Below are positions 28,746 through 36,786 of a DNA stretch of 64,000 bases, piece by piece. The stretch covers positions 248,001 through 312,000 of the forward strand of contig JBBCKD010000013.1 in NCBI GenBank assembly GCA_037191015.1. Direction: 5' to 3'. The stretch's first letter is position 1. The number at the start of each line of letters is the position of its first letter. The position numbers and the translations under genes are program-made. Below the pieces are notes generated by a model. It was not told where the DNA came from, made no database searches, and was given only the letters and a program-made list of their open reading frames with translations. This DNA is from Ravibacter sp037191015 (GTDB lineage Bacteria; Bacteroidota; Bacteroidia; Cytophagales; Spirosomataceae).

Positions 28746-30326
28746 ATGAGAAAAATACTGACCATCTGTCTCCTGTTATCGAGTGTTATCAGTTATCCGG
28801 CAAATGCTTCCGGGCCGTTGGCCGATCCCCTCAAAATCGGATGGGCTTCTACCGATATTACCCCCCGGAAACCGGTCCTGCTCCAGGGACAGTTTCACGC
28901 AAGGCTATCGGAGGGAGTTAAGGACCCTATTACGGCTACCGCACTGGCAATGGAATCGGAAAAAAGTGGCCGCACAACCCGGGTCATCCTTATTTCTGCC
29001 GATCTGATCAGTATCGCCGACGGGATGAGGGGCGGAGCCGATCTGAGGCAGGAAGTCAGGAAGCGGGTAACGGCGGCCGTACCGGAGCTTGAGCCGGCAG
29101 ATATCACCCTGAACGGTACTCATACGCATACCGCTCCGGTCGTATCAGACGCTGATGTGAAGGATATCTATGGCGTTTCTCTCGAACAGATAAGCGGCGG
29201 GAAAGAAGTAATGACCCCCGCGGAATACTTTGAGCTGGCCGCCAGGCAGATAACCGATGCTGCGGTCAATGCCTGGAAAAACAGGAAAGCCGGCGGCATC
29301 AGCTACGGCCTGAGCAAGGCAGTGGTAGGGCACAACCGCCTGCAGGTTGACCAGGCGGGGAAATCGCTTATGTACGGCAATACCGGCCGGCCGGAGTTCA
29401 GCCATATCGAAGGCTACGAAGATCATAACCTCAACCTGCTCTATACCTGGGATAAGTCGGGCAAGCTGACGGGCGTGGTTATCAATGTCGCGGTACCGTC
29501 GCAGGTAAGCGAGCAGCTCTACGAGGTTTCAGCAGATTTCTGGACCGATACAAGGGCATTGCTTCGCCAGGAGCTCGGAAAGGACCTGTTTGTGCTGCCC
29601 CAGGTAAGCGCGGCGGGCGACCAGTCGCCCCATATCATGTGGGGGGATAAGGCAGAAGAGCGGATGCAGAAGCTGATGGGCATCGGCCAGGACGGAACCG
29701 GAAGGGCCAGCATGGCGCGGCGCAGGCAGATCGCACGCTATATCACAGACGGCGTGAAAGCCATATTGCCCTATATGAAGAAGAATATTGAGTGGGATCC
29801 CGTAGTGGCGCAGAAGACAGAAAACGTTCCTTTGTCAAGAAGGCTGCTGGGGCAAAGCGACCTGGAAACCGCCGACAAGGAAACCGCCGAATGGCAGCCG
29901 AAGTATGAAAAGATGCTGGCCGATATCAATGCAAACCCGGAAAAGACGAAGGAAAAACGCTGGTACCGCGATATTACGATTGCACATACCCGCTTCAAGA
30001 GAGGGAAATCCGTTCATGAACGCTACGAGCTCGAAAAAACGAACCCGAAGCTGCCGATCGAGGTAAAAGTGATACGGATCGGGGATATGGCCATTGCCAG
30101 TAATCCTTTCGAGCTTTACCTCGACTACGGGATCCGGATGAAAGTAAAAAGTCCTGCTATCCAGACATTTATCGTACAGTTGAGCGGCTCCGGTTCCTAC
30201 CTGCCCACGCAGCGGTCGATCAACGGCGGCGCGTACGGTGCGGTGCCTGCGAGTACCCTGTTCGGCCCCGAAGGCGGGAATGAGCTGGTCGATAAAACCG
30301 TGGAAATGCTGAAGTCGTTGTGGTGA
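28746..30326 (+). CDS. Exported ceramidase-like protein, right-arm copy 1 (Ser retained)
   Basis: 526 residues with signal peptide (ILTICLLLSSVISYPANA). The PF04734-like core is seen: LKIGWASTDITPRKPV, NGTHTHTAP (HTH at residues 126-128) and the nucleophile segment GDQSPH with Ser294, matching the Ser of the ceramidase GDxSPN motif. The second zinc-site His of classical ceramidases is absent: the equivalent stretch reads INVAVPSQVSEQ. Whether it hydrolyses an amide or another bond is open. It is the first of four like-oriented copies of this subgroup and comes right after susD. Confidence 0.68.
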   Translation: MRKILTICLLLSSVISYPANASGPLADPLKIGWASTDITPRKPVLLQGQFHARLSEGVKDPITATALAMESEKSGRTTRVILISADLISIADGMRGGADLRQEVRKRVTAAVPELEPADITLNGTHTHTAPVVSDADVKDIYGVSLEQISGGKEVMTPAEYFELAARQITDAAVNAWKNRKAGGISYGLSKAVVGHNRLQVDQAGKSLMYGNTGRPEFSHIEGYEDHNLNLLYTWDKSGKLTGVVINVAVPSQVSEQLYEVSADFWTDTRALLRQELGKDLFVLPQVSAAGDQSPHIMWGDKAEERMQKLMGIGQDGTGRASMARRRQIARYITDGVKAILPYMKKNIEWDPVVAQKTENVPLSRRLLGQSDLETADKETAEWQPKYEKMLADINANPEKTKEKRWYRDITIAHTRFKRGKSVHERYELEKTNPKLPIEVKVIRIGDMAIASNPFELYLDYGIRMKVKSPAIQTFIVQLSGSGSYLPTQRSINGGAYGAVPASTLFGPEGGNELVDKTVEMLKSLW

Positions 30327-30330
30327 GGGG

Positions 30331-30401
30331 AGTTGAAAGTTGAAAGTTGAAAATGGAGAATGGAAAATTTTCAACTTTCAACTTTCAACTTTCAATTTTT
30401 G
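30331..30401. repeat. TTGAAAGT-family repeat in inverted arrangement
   Basis: Three AGTTGAA-type units (30331-30354) face their exact reverse complement (30367-30390), a perfect 24-bp stem around a 12-base loop, then TTCAATTTTT. This hairpin-forming copy lies between ceramidase-like copies 1 and 2 and could end transcription as well as being a dispersed repeat. Confidence 0.75.
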
Positions 30402-30462
30402 AATCTCCGTTAAAAAAGCTTGTTCACAAAAAAAGTCAGCAATTTAACCATACGTCATTCTA

Positions 30463-31962
30463 GTGAAATCAGAGGGTTTTTTCGTAGCAAGCCGACGGTT
30501 TTTTTCTTTAGCCCTGCTTGTCATATACAACGCCGCAACTGCTGCGAATGAGCTGAAAGTCGGTGCTGCAACGGTCGACATCACACCTGTGCTGCCCGTA
30601 TCGGTCGACGGGCAGATGGCCCTGAGGGTGGCTTCGAAAGCAGAGACACCCGTAGAAGCCAACATTATCGTATTGGAATCGGACGGTACGACAGGACAAA
30701 AGACCACAAGCGTCTGGGTAACATGCGATGTAGTAACGATCCCTACCGAGCTGAGAGATATGATCCGGGCGGCCGTGACGGAAAAGCTGCCGGGCTTCAA
30801 TACCAGGAACATGATCATCAATCCCACCCATACCCATACGGGAGGCGTGGTCAGGGCCAACTGGTACCATGAACCCGATTCGATCCTGAAGGTAGTTGAT
30901 TATCAGAAATTTATAGCCGGACGGGTAGCGGGCGGCGTGGCCGACGCATGGAAGAAAAGGCAGGCCGGATCGGTTTCCTGGGGATTGGGCTACGCAAAGG
31001 CAGCCTATAACCGGAGGGCAAAGTATGCCGGCGGGTCGGCCAGGATGTACGGGAAGACCGACGTGGACGAATTCAGGAAAATAGAGGGTTATGAAGACCA
31101 GAGCATCAACGCGCTGTTCTTCTGGAACAATAAAGGCAAGCTTATTGCCACCTGTATCAATGTGGCCAGCCCGGCGCAGATCGTAGAATCCCGTTCGGTG
31201 ATCAATGCCGATTACTGGCATCCGCTACGGCAGATGCTCCGGAAACAAAACGGTGAAAGCCTGACGGTTTTAGGCTGGATCGGGGCTGCTGGCGACCAGA
31301 CCCCGCGCCCTATGTACGAGCACCTTGCAGAAGCCAGGATGATCGCCCTCCGTAACGGACAAAAAGATCTCAGCAATTTAGGAAAGGACTTCAGAACAGA
31401 CATCTATCTGAAAGAAATGGCCAGGCGGATAGCCGGATGCGTGAACGACATTTACCAGGTAGTGAAGGAGGACCGCCATTCCGACGTTCCGCTTGTACAC
31501 CAGGTGGAAGATTGGGAGCTGCCTATGCGCCTGGTGACCGACGAGGAGTATGCCGAATCAAAGAAGGCAAGGGACGAGGATGCGGCAGAGCCCCGGAGAG
31601 CCCTGGAAATGAAGCGGAGGATCGCCTGGCAGCAGGAAGTGATCGACCGCTACGAAAACCAGAAAAAGACCGGCCGGCCTGTGTACCCGGTGGAGATCCA
31701 TATCGTGCGCCTGGGCGATATCGCGATTGCCAGCAATCCTTTCGAGCTTTTCACCGACTACGGCGTCCAGATGAAAGCCCGCAGCAAGGCGCTGCAGACT
31801 TTTGTTATCCAGCTCGTAGGTCCCGGGACTTACCTGCCGACGGAGGAGGCCGAAGCGGGAGGGCATTATTCTGCGATTGTACAAAGCGTAAGAGTAGGAC
31901 CTGAAGGTGGACAGATTTTGGTAGATAAGACGGTAAAGGCTGTTAATCAGCTCTGGCCCTAG
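30463..31962 (+). CDS. Exported ceramidase-like protein, right-arm copy 2 (Thr at nucleophile)
   Basis: 499 residues. The start is GTG at 30463, the only suitable start before the signal peptide (FFSLALLVIYNAATAA). Core motifs: LKVGAATVDITPVLPV, NPTHTHTGG and GAAGDQTPR, where Thr280 takes the place of the expected Ser. The second His is missing (INVASPAQIVE). The C-terminus EGGQILVDKTVKAVNQLW aligns with copies 1, 3 and 4. Thr could serve as nucleophile, but this is untested. It is separated from copy 1 by a hairpin repeat and lies 35 bases before copy 3. Confidence 0.66.
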   Translation: MKSEGFFVASRRFFSLALLVIYNAATAANELKVGAATVDITPVLPVSVDGQMALRVASKAETPVEANIIVLESDGTTGQKTTSVWVTCDVVTIPTELRDMIRAAVTEKLPGFNTRNMIINPTHTHTGGVVRANWYHEPDSILKVVDYQKFIAGRVAGGVADAWKKRQAGSVSWGLGYAKAAYNRRAKYAGGSARMYGKTDVDEFRKIEGYEDQSINALFFWNNKGKLIATCINVASPAQIVESRSVINADYWHPLRQMLRKQNGESLTVLGWIGAAGDQTPRPMYEHLAEARMIALRNGQKDLSNLGKDFRTDIYLKEMARRIAGCVNDIYQVVKEDRHSDVPLVHQVEDWELPMRLVTDEEYAESKKARDEDAAEPRRALEMKRRIAWQQEVIDRYENQKKTGRPVYPVEIHIVRLGDIAIASNPFELFTDYGVQMKARSKALQTFVIQLVGPGTYLPTEEAEAGGHYSAIVQSVRVGPEGGQILVDKTVKAVNQLWP

Positions 31963-31997
31963 TGTATAGTCCTTTTTCTTTAAATCTCTGTTTTAAT

Positions 31998-33473
31998 ATG
32001 TGTACATCCGGCGGTAAAATAGCATCGTTCGTACTGGTTTTTCTTTTTGCGATGCATGGTCAGGCCAATGCCTCCAGGCTTTTTGTAGGGCGGGCCACGG
32101 TAGACATTACACCCGAGCTCCCCGTAGCGGTTACAGGACAGTTTCATCTCAGGGTAGCTAAAGAGGCTCAGACGCCCCTTACCGCCAATATCCTTTTAAT
32201 GGAAACCAGGGAAGGGAGCCGCCAGGCCGACCTCGCTGTGATGGTGTCGTGCGACGTGCTTTATATACCGACCGACCTCATGCCGATGCTGCGCGACGAA
32301 GTGGGCAGGCGGGTAAAAGGGCTGGATACCCGGAAGATCGTTTTAAATGCCACGCATACCCATACGGCGCCCGTACTGAGAGAAGGCGAATATGCCGTTC
32401 CTGCCAGCGGCGTTACGCAGGTGCAGGAGTACAGGAAGTTTTTCGTAAACCGCATTGCCGAAGGTATTGCAAGGGCCTGGAACGAGAGGGAAGAAGCCGG
32501 CGTGGCCTGGGGGCTCAGCTATGCAGTGGTGGGGTATAACCGCCGGGTTTCCTACGCCGACGGAACCGCCGGGATGAGCAGCAAGACCGGTCTCCCGGAA
32601 TTCAGAAACCTGGAAGGGCCAGAGGATCACGATATCAATACTTTGTTCTTCTGGAATAAACAGCAGCAGCTGATCGCCATGGTGATCGGTGTTGCCAGTC
32701 CCTCGCAGGAGGTGGAAGGCCGCGCGGCGGTCCATGCCGATTACTGGGATTCGGTACGGAAGGGGATTCACCAGAAATACGGCAGCCAGGTATGTGTGGT
32801 CAGCTGGCTGAGCGCCGCCGGCGATCTCACGCCTCATATCCGGTACCGCAAGGCGGCCGACGACCGGATGCGGGAGCTGCGTAAGCTCGATCGTCTCGAC
32901 GAGCTGGCAAGGCGAATCATCGCTGCAGTCGACGAAGCTTATGAAACGGTGAACGGAGAAAGGCAAACCGAGCTGCCACTGGTCCATAGGGTAGAGCGAC
33001 TTTCGCTGCCAGAGCGGCTTGTCACCGAGCGGGACTATAACGAAGCGAGGGTTTCGGTAACCAATGCGCAGAAGCAGATCGAGGCTGATCCCGCTGCCGC
33101 CGACCGTCTCTACAGGCGGATGACCTGGGAGCAGGAAACCCTGAAGCGCTACGAACGGCAGCAACGTGAACGGGCTCCGCTTTACGAAATGGAGCTGCAC
33201 GTCATCAGGCTGGGCGACGTAGCGATCTGTACCAACGAATTCGAGCTGTTCGCGGATTTTGGCATCAGGATACAGGCCAGGAGCAAGGCCCTCCAGACTT
33301 TTATCGTGCAGCTTGCAGGGAGCCCGGAGTGGGGCGCCTACCTGCCCACCGAAAAGGCTGTCAGGGGAGGCGCCTACAGCGCCGTTATCCACAGCTCGAG
33401 AATAGGGCCGGAAGGCGGCCAGGTGCTGGTCGACAGGACTGTAGAAATACTGGATGACCTATGGCAAAAATGA
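31998..33473 (+). CDS. Exported ceramidase-like protein, right-arm copy 3 (Thr at nucleophile)
   Basis: ATG at 31998 (MCTSGGKIASFVLVFLFAMHGQANA) gives a signal peptide; the in-frame GTG at 31962 overlaps the previous stop region and is less likely. The mature protein begins LFVGRATVDITPELPVAVTG, has NATHTHTAP, and GDLTPH with Thr278 at the nucleophile position. The second His region reads IGVASPSQEVE. About 491 residues. It is close in sequence to copy 4, pointing to recent local duplication. Role presumed as for its neighbours: periplasmic hydrolase on the SusCD substrate. Confidence 0.66.
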   Translation: MCTSGGKIASFVLVFLFAMHGQANASRLFVGRATVDITPELPVAVTGQFHLRVAKEAQTPLTANILLMETREGSRQADLAVMVSCDVLYIPTDLMPMLRDEVGRRVKGLDTRKIVLNATHTHTAPVLREGEYAVPASGVTQVQEYRKFFVNRIAEGIARAWNEREEAGVAWGLSYAVVGYNRRVSYADGTAGMSSKTGLPEFRNLEGPEDHDINTLFFWNKQQQLIAMVIGVASPSQEVEGRAAVHADYWDSVRKGIHQKYGSQVCVVSWLSAAGDLTPHIRYRKAADDRMRELRKLDRLDELARRIIAAVDEAYETVNGERQTELPLVHRVERLSLPERLVTERDYNEARVSVTNAQKQIEADPAAADRLYRRMTWEQETLKRYERQQRERAPLYEMELHVIRLGDVAICTNEFELFADFGIRIQARSKALQTFIVQLAGSPEWGAYLPTEKAVRGGAYSAVIHSSRIGPEGGQVLVDRTVEILDDLWQK

Positions 33474-33570
33474 TAAAGCCTCTTCAGATGCCGCAGTACA
33501 GCCACAGGGCCTGCGGCTGTATCTCGTGAAGCAATAATCTAGTTAACAGCCTATTATATATTTTATTCAG

Positions 33571-35034
33571 ATGAAACATTTTGCCACCATTTTATTGTCG
33601 GTATTGCTCCTGGCTGAAGCCCGGGCGACAGAACTATATATAGGCACCGCTACCGTGGACATCACGCCCCCGCTCCCGGTAGCATTGATGGGGCAGTTCC
33701 ACCTCCGGATCGCGCGGCAGGCCGAGACACCCATTTCGGCCGGCGTGCTGGTACTGGAGAACAGGGAAGGAAACCGGGTGCTGGAGACTTCCGTCATGGT
33801 TTCATGCGACCTGGTATACATTTCTGCCGGGATACGCGACAGGGTCAGGGAGAAGGTGAAAAAGCGCCTGCCCGCGCTGGATGTTTCCAAAATCGTGCTG
33901 AACGCTACCCATACCCACACAGCGCCGGTACTGGAAGACGAGACCGACGATGTCTCGTTTCTCTACAACATTCCGAAAGAAGGCGTCACTTCGGTAAGCT
34001 CCTATAAGGAGATGTTCAGCGACAAGGTAAGCGACGCGATCGTAAAGGCATGGAACAGCCGCGTAGCCGGATCGGTCACGTGGGGGCTCGAAAGAGCGGC
34101 AGTTGCCTACAACCGGCGGGCGGTATATGCCGACGGCACCACCGTGATGTATGGCAATACCAACAAGCCTGAGTTCAGGAACCTGGAAGGGTATGAAGAC
34201 CAGGATATCAACACGCTGTTTTTCTGGAATAAGCAAAAGAAGCTGATCGGGCTCGCTATCAGCGTGGCCTGCCCTGCGCAGGAAGTCGAGAGCCGGTCGT
34301 TGCTCAATGCCGACTACTGGCACCCCACGCGCGAAGCGCTCCGGAAAAAATACGGGGCCGACCTGTGTATCCTTGGCTGGATAGGCGCTGCCGGCGACCA
34401 GTCGCCGCACCCCATGTACCGCAAGAAGGCCGAAGAACGCATGCGCGTGCTGGGTAAGTTCGACCGGATGGAAGACATCGCAGGCAGGATCAGCCGGGCG
34501 GTAGACCGGACATACGAGGTAGTCAAAAATGAGGGCGTTTCGGACGTGCAGCTGGTCCATAAGGCGGTAAAGCTCGATTTGCCCCGCAGGATCATTACCC
34601 CCGAAGAATACGAAGATTCCAGGAAAGTGGTGGCGGAAGCCGACGCCGAAATAAAGGCCGATGCAAACAAGAAAGATCAGCTTTACGCGAAAATGACCTG
34701 GTTCGGAGATGTCATAAAGCGCTTCGAATACCAGAAAGCCAATCCTGCCCCGACTTATGAGACGGAAGTGCACGTGATCCGCATCGGCGATATCGTGATC
34801 TGTACCAACCAGTTTGAATTGTTTACCGATTTCGGCATCAGGATCCAGGCGAGGAGCAAAGCCCTGCAGACTTTTGTGGTTCAGCTTGCCGGTCCGGGAA
34901 CTTACCTGGCAACAGACAAAGCGGTGAAAGGCGGCGGCTATAGCGCTGTCTGCCAGAGCAACGTGGTGAGCCCGGAAGGCGGGCAGGTGCTGGTCGACCG
35001 GACATTGAATATTATTGACGACCTTTGGAAGTAA
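33571..35034 (+). CDS. Exported ceramidase-like protein, right-arm copy 4 (Ser retained)
   Basis: 487 residues with a short signal peptide (ATILLSVLLLAEARA). TVDITPPLPVALMGQFHLRIARQAETP closely parallels copy 3. NATHTHTAP and GDQSPH (Ser278) are intact; the second His region is ISVACPAQEVE. The tail EGGQVLVDRTLNIIDDLWK matches copy 3. Of the four, copies 1 and 4 keep Ser and copies 2 and 3 carry Thr. It is followed by a long imperfect palindrome that separates it from a more distant relative at 35197. Confidence 0.67.
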   Translation: MKHFATILLSVLLLAEARATELYIGTATVDITPPLPVALMGQFHLRIARQAETPISAGVLVLENREGNRVLETSVMVSCDLVYISAGIRDRVREKVKKRLPALDVSKIVLNATHTHTAPVLEDETDDVSFLYNIPKEGVTSVSSYKEMFSDKVSDAIVKAWNSRVAGSVTWGLERAAVAYNRRAVYADGTTVMYGNTNKPEFRNLEGYEDQDINTLFFWNKQKKLIGLAISVACPAQEVESRSLLNADYWHPTREALRKKYGADLCILGWIGAAGDQSPHPMYRKKAEERMRVLGKFDRMEDIAGRISRAVDRTYEVVKNEGVSDVQLVHKAVKLDLPRRIITPEEYEDSRKVVAEADAEIKADANKKDQLYAKMTWFGDVIKRFEYQKANPAPTYETEVHVIRIGDIVICTNQFELFTDFGIRIQARSKALQTFVVQLAGPGTYLATDKAVKGGGYSAVCQSNVVSPEGGQVLVDRTLNIIDDLWK

Positions 35035-35036
35035 TA

Positions 35037-35162
35037 AAGATGTCTAAAAAGCACACAAACTGCTACGTTGTTTTCGGAATTCGGTCTCAGTCACATACTC
35101 AGGTATGCTCCTTCGCTCTCCTCCTCAACGCCTTGCATTTTGGCACTTTTTAAAACATCTTT
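35037..35162. repeat. 126-bp imperfect palindromic element
   Basis: Outer arms AAAGATGTCTAAAAAG (from 35037) and CTTTTTAAAACATCTTT (35146-35162) are near-complementary. The centre carries CATAC-TCAG-GTATG. The inner sequence (GCTACGTTGTTTTCGGAATT, CCTCAACGCCTTGCATTTTG) resembles a repetitive intergenic element common in other bacteria, by recollection. It fills most of the gap between two ceramidase-like genes. Confidence 0.65.
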
Positions 35163-35196
35163 TGTGGTCCTAAAATAAACCCTAAGCTTTTTTACA

Positions 35197-36660
35197 ATGC
35201 CGGTATTAATTCTAAGACAGGCCGCCAGGTTTTTCCTGTGCCTGGTGATGACGGGCGCGATGTGTTTGCCCGGGTCGTTTGCAAACGCTCAGCAAAGCCA
35301 ATTGAAAGCAGGCGCTGCTATGGTCGACATTACCCCGCCTTTGGGATTGGGGATTGTGGGAAATTTTATCGTACCGCCTGCTACCCATGTGCACGATCCT
35401 TTGCATGCACGCAGCCTGGTTCTGGATGACGGGCAGACTCGTCTTGTTTTTGTGATTGCCGATAATGTCGGAGTGGATCAGGAGGTGTTCGATACCGCCG
35501 CAGGAATGATCAGGGAGGAGACTGGTGTCCCCCGGTCGCAGATACTGATGGCGGCCACCCACACGCATTCGGCTGTTAGCGCAGGCGGTGACGGGGAGCG
35601 GAGAAGAGCTTATAACAAAGGCAGACCGCTCGATGAATACCAACAGTTCCTGGCAAGGAGAATAGCCGACGGTGTACGGATAGCAATCAATAACCTCGAG
35701 CCTGCCCGTATCGGGTGGGGATCCGGTGCAGTACTTCAGCACCTGTTTAATCGCAGATGGAAATTAAAAAACCCGATCCGGAACCCTTTCGGACAGATGG
35801 ACGCCGTGCAGTTTAACCCGGGTGTAAACAATACCAACAAGATAGAGCCCGCAGGCGGTACCGATCCGGAGGTAGCTTTTTTGGCTATTCAGTCGGTAGC
35901 CGGGCGCCCCATCGCCATTCTTGCCAATTATTCGCTCCACTATGTGGGAGGGGTACCGTCAGGACATATTTCTGCTGACTATTTCGCGCTTTTTGCCAAC
36001 AAACTGGCTGCTAAACTGGCAGAAGACCCTAAAGCTCCTCCGTTTGTCGGGTTCCTGACAAATGGGACGTCCGGGGATGTCAACAATGTCGATTTCAGTA
36101 AGGCAGGCAGAAGTTACGCGCCTTATGAAAAAATGGACGTAGTCGCTGAAGACGTGGCTCAGGAGGTTTTGCGTGTATACAAATCAATTCAGTACCAGGA
36201 CATCGTTACCCTCAAATCAGCTCGTTCCGACCTGTCTTTGAAAGTCAGAAAGCCGTCAAGGGAGATATATGAGCGATCGAAGAAGGTTCGTGACAGCCCC
36301 GCCGATACTAAGTTTGAACACTCGCTGGAGCGGGTTTTCGCTGACAGGGCCATTCAATTATATGAAGACTGGCCCGATCAGATAGAAATCCCTTTGCAGG
36401 TTTTCAGGATCGGGGACTGGGGGATCCGGGGTATACCGTTCGAGGTTTTTACGGAAACCGGACTTGATCTGAAGAAAAAGAGCCCTTTTAAAAACAACTT
36501 TACGATCTCATTTGCAAACGGCAGCTACGGATACCTGGCTACGCCGGCCCAACATAAACTCGGAGGCTATGAGACCTGGCTGACCATCACCAAAGTAGAA
36601 GAAACCGCTTCCGAAAAGATAACGCAGGAGATCATGAGGTTGTCCGAGCAGGTGAAATAG
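35197..36660 (+). CDS. Exported ceramidase-like protein, divergent copy 5 (Asn at nucleophile)
   Basis: 487 residues with signal peptide (FFLCLVMTGAMCLPGSFANA). LKAGAAMVDITPPLGLGIVG and AATHTHSAV are family features. Unlike copies 1-4 it keeps a His in the second site (NYSLHYVGG), but the nucleophile segment reads SGDVNNVDF with Asn296. In both respects it groups with the left-arm copy at 12832 (His kept, Asn for Ser). The catalytic mechanism of these Asn forms is unknown. It precedes the right-arm PVC-type gene, just as the left copy precedes its own. Confidence 0.66.
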   Translation: MPVLILRQAARFFLCLVMTGAMCLPGSFANAQQSQLKAGAAMVDITPPLGLGIVGNFIVPPATHVHDPLHARSLVLDDGQTRLVFVIADNVGVDQEVFDTAAGMIREETGVPRSQILMAATHTHSAVSAGGDGERRRAYNKGRPLDEYQQFLARRIADGVRIAINNLEPARIGWGSGAVLQHLFNRRWKLKNPIRNPFGQMDAVQFNPGVNNTNKIEPAGGTDPEVAFLAIQSVAGRPIAILANYSLHYVGGVPSGHISADYFALFANKLAAKLAEDPKAPPFVGFLTNGTSGDVNNVDFSKAGRSYAPYEKMDVVAEDVAQEVLRVYKSIQYQDIVTLKSARSDLSLKVRKPSREIYERSKKVRDSPADTKFEHSLERVFADRAIQLYEDWPDQIEIPLQVFRIGDWGIRGIPFEVFTETGLDLKKKSPFKNNFTISFANGSYGYLATPAQHKLGGYETWLTITKVEETASEKITQEIMRLSEQVK

Positions 36661-36661
36661 C

Positions 36662-36750
36662 TATCAGCGATCAGAAATCAGCGGTCAGCCGGCTTTACCC
36701 GAGAGGCGTAGCCTCGACCCATACTGTAACCCCGGATTTCAATCCGGGGG
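36662..36750. repeat. REP-like two-hairpin element (CGACCCAT family, copy 1) with adjoining short direct repeats
   Basis: GAGGC-GTA-GCCTC (36703-36715), the linker CGACCCATACTGTAA, then CCCCGGATT-TC-AATCCGGGG (36730-36749). Same architecture as copies at 39914 and 48636. Just before it, ATCAGCGATCAG and ATCAGCGGTCAG (36663-36688) form a degenerate direct repeat. Confidence 0.75.
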
Positions 36751-36786
36751 TTGAAAGAAGTAATTATCAAATAAATTAATATCGTT

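Noticed and set aside
32343..34773. Long minus-strand open frames (32343-33392 and 33802-34773)
   Set aside because: Both are antisense to ceramidase-like copies 3 and 4; the two shadows resemble each other only because the copies do.
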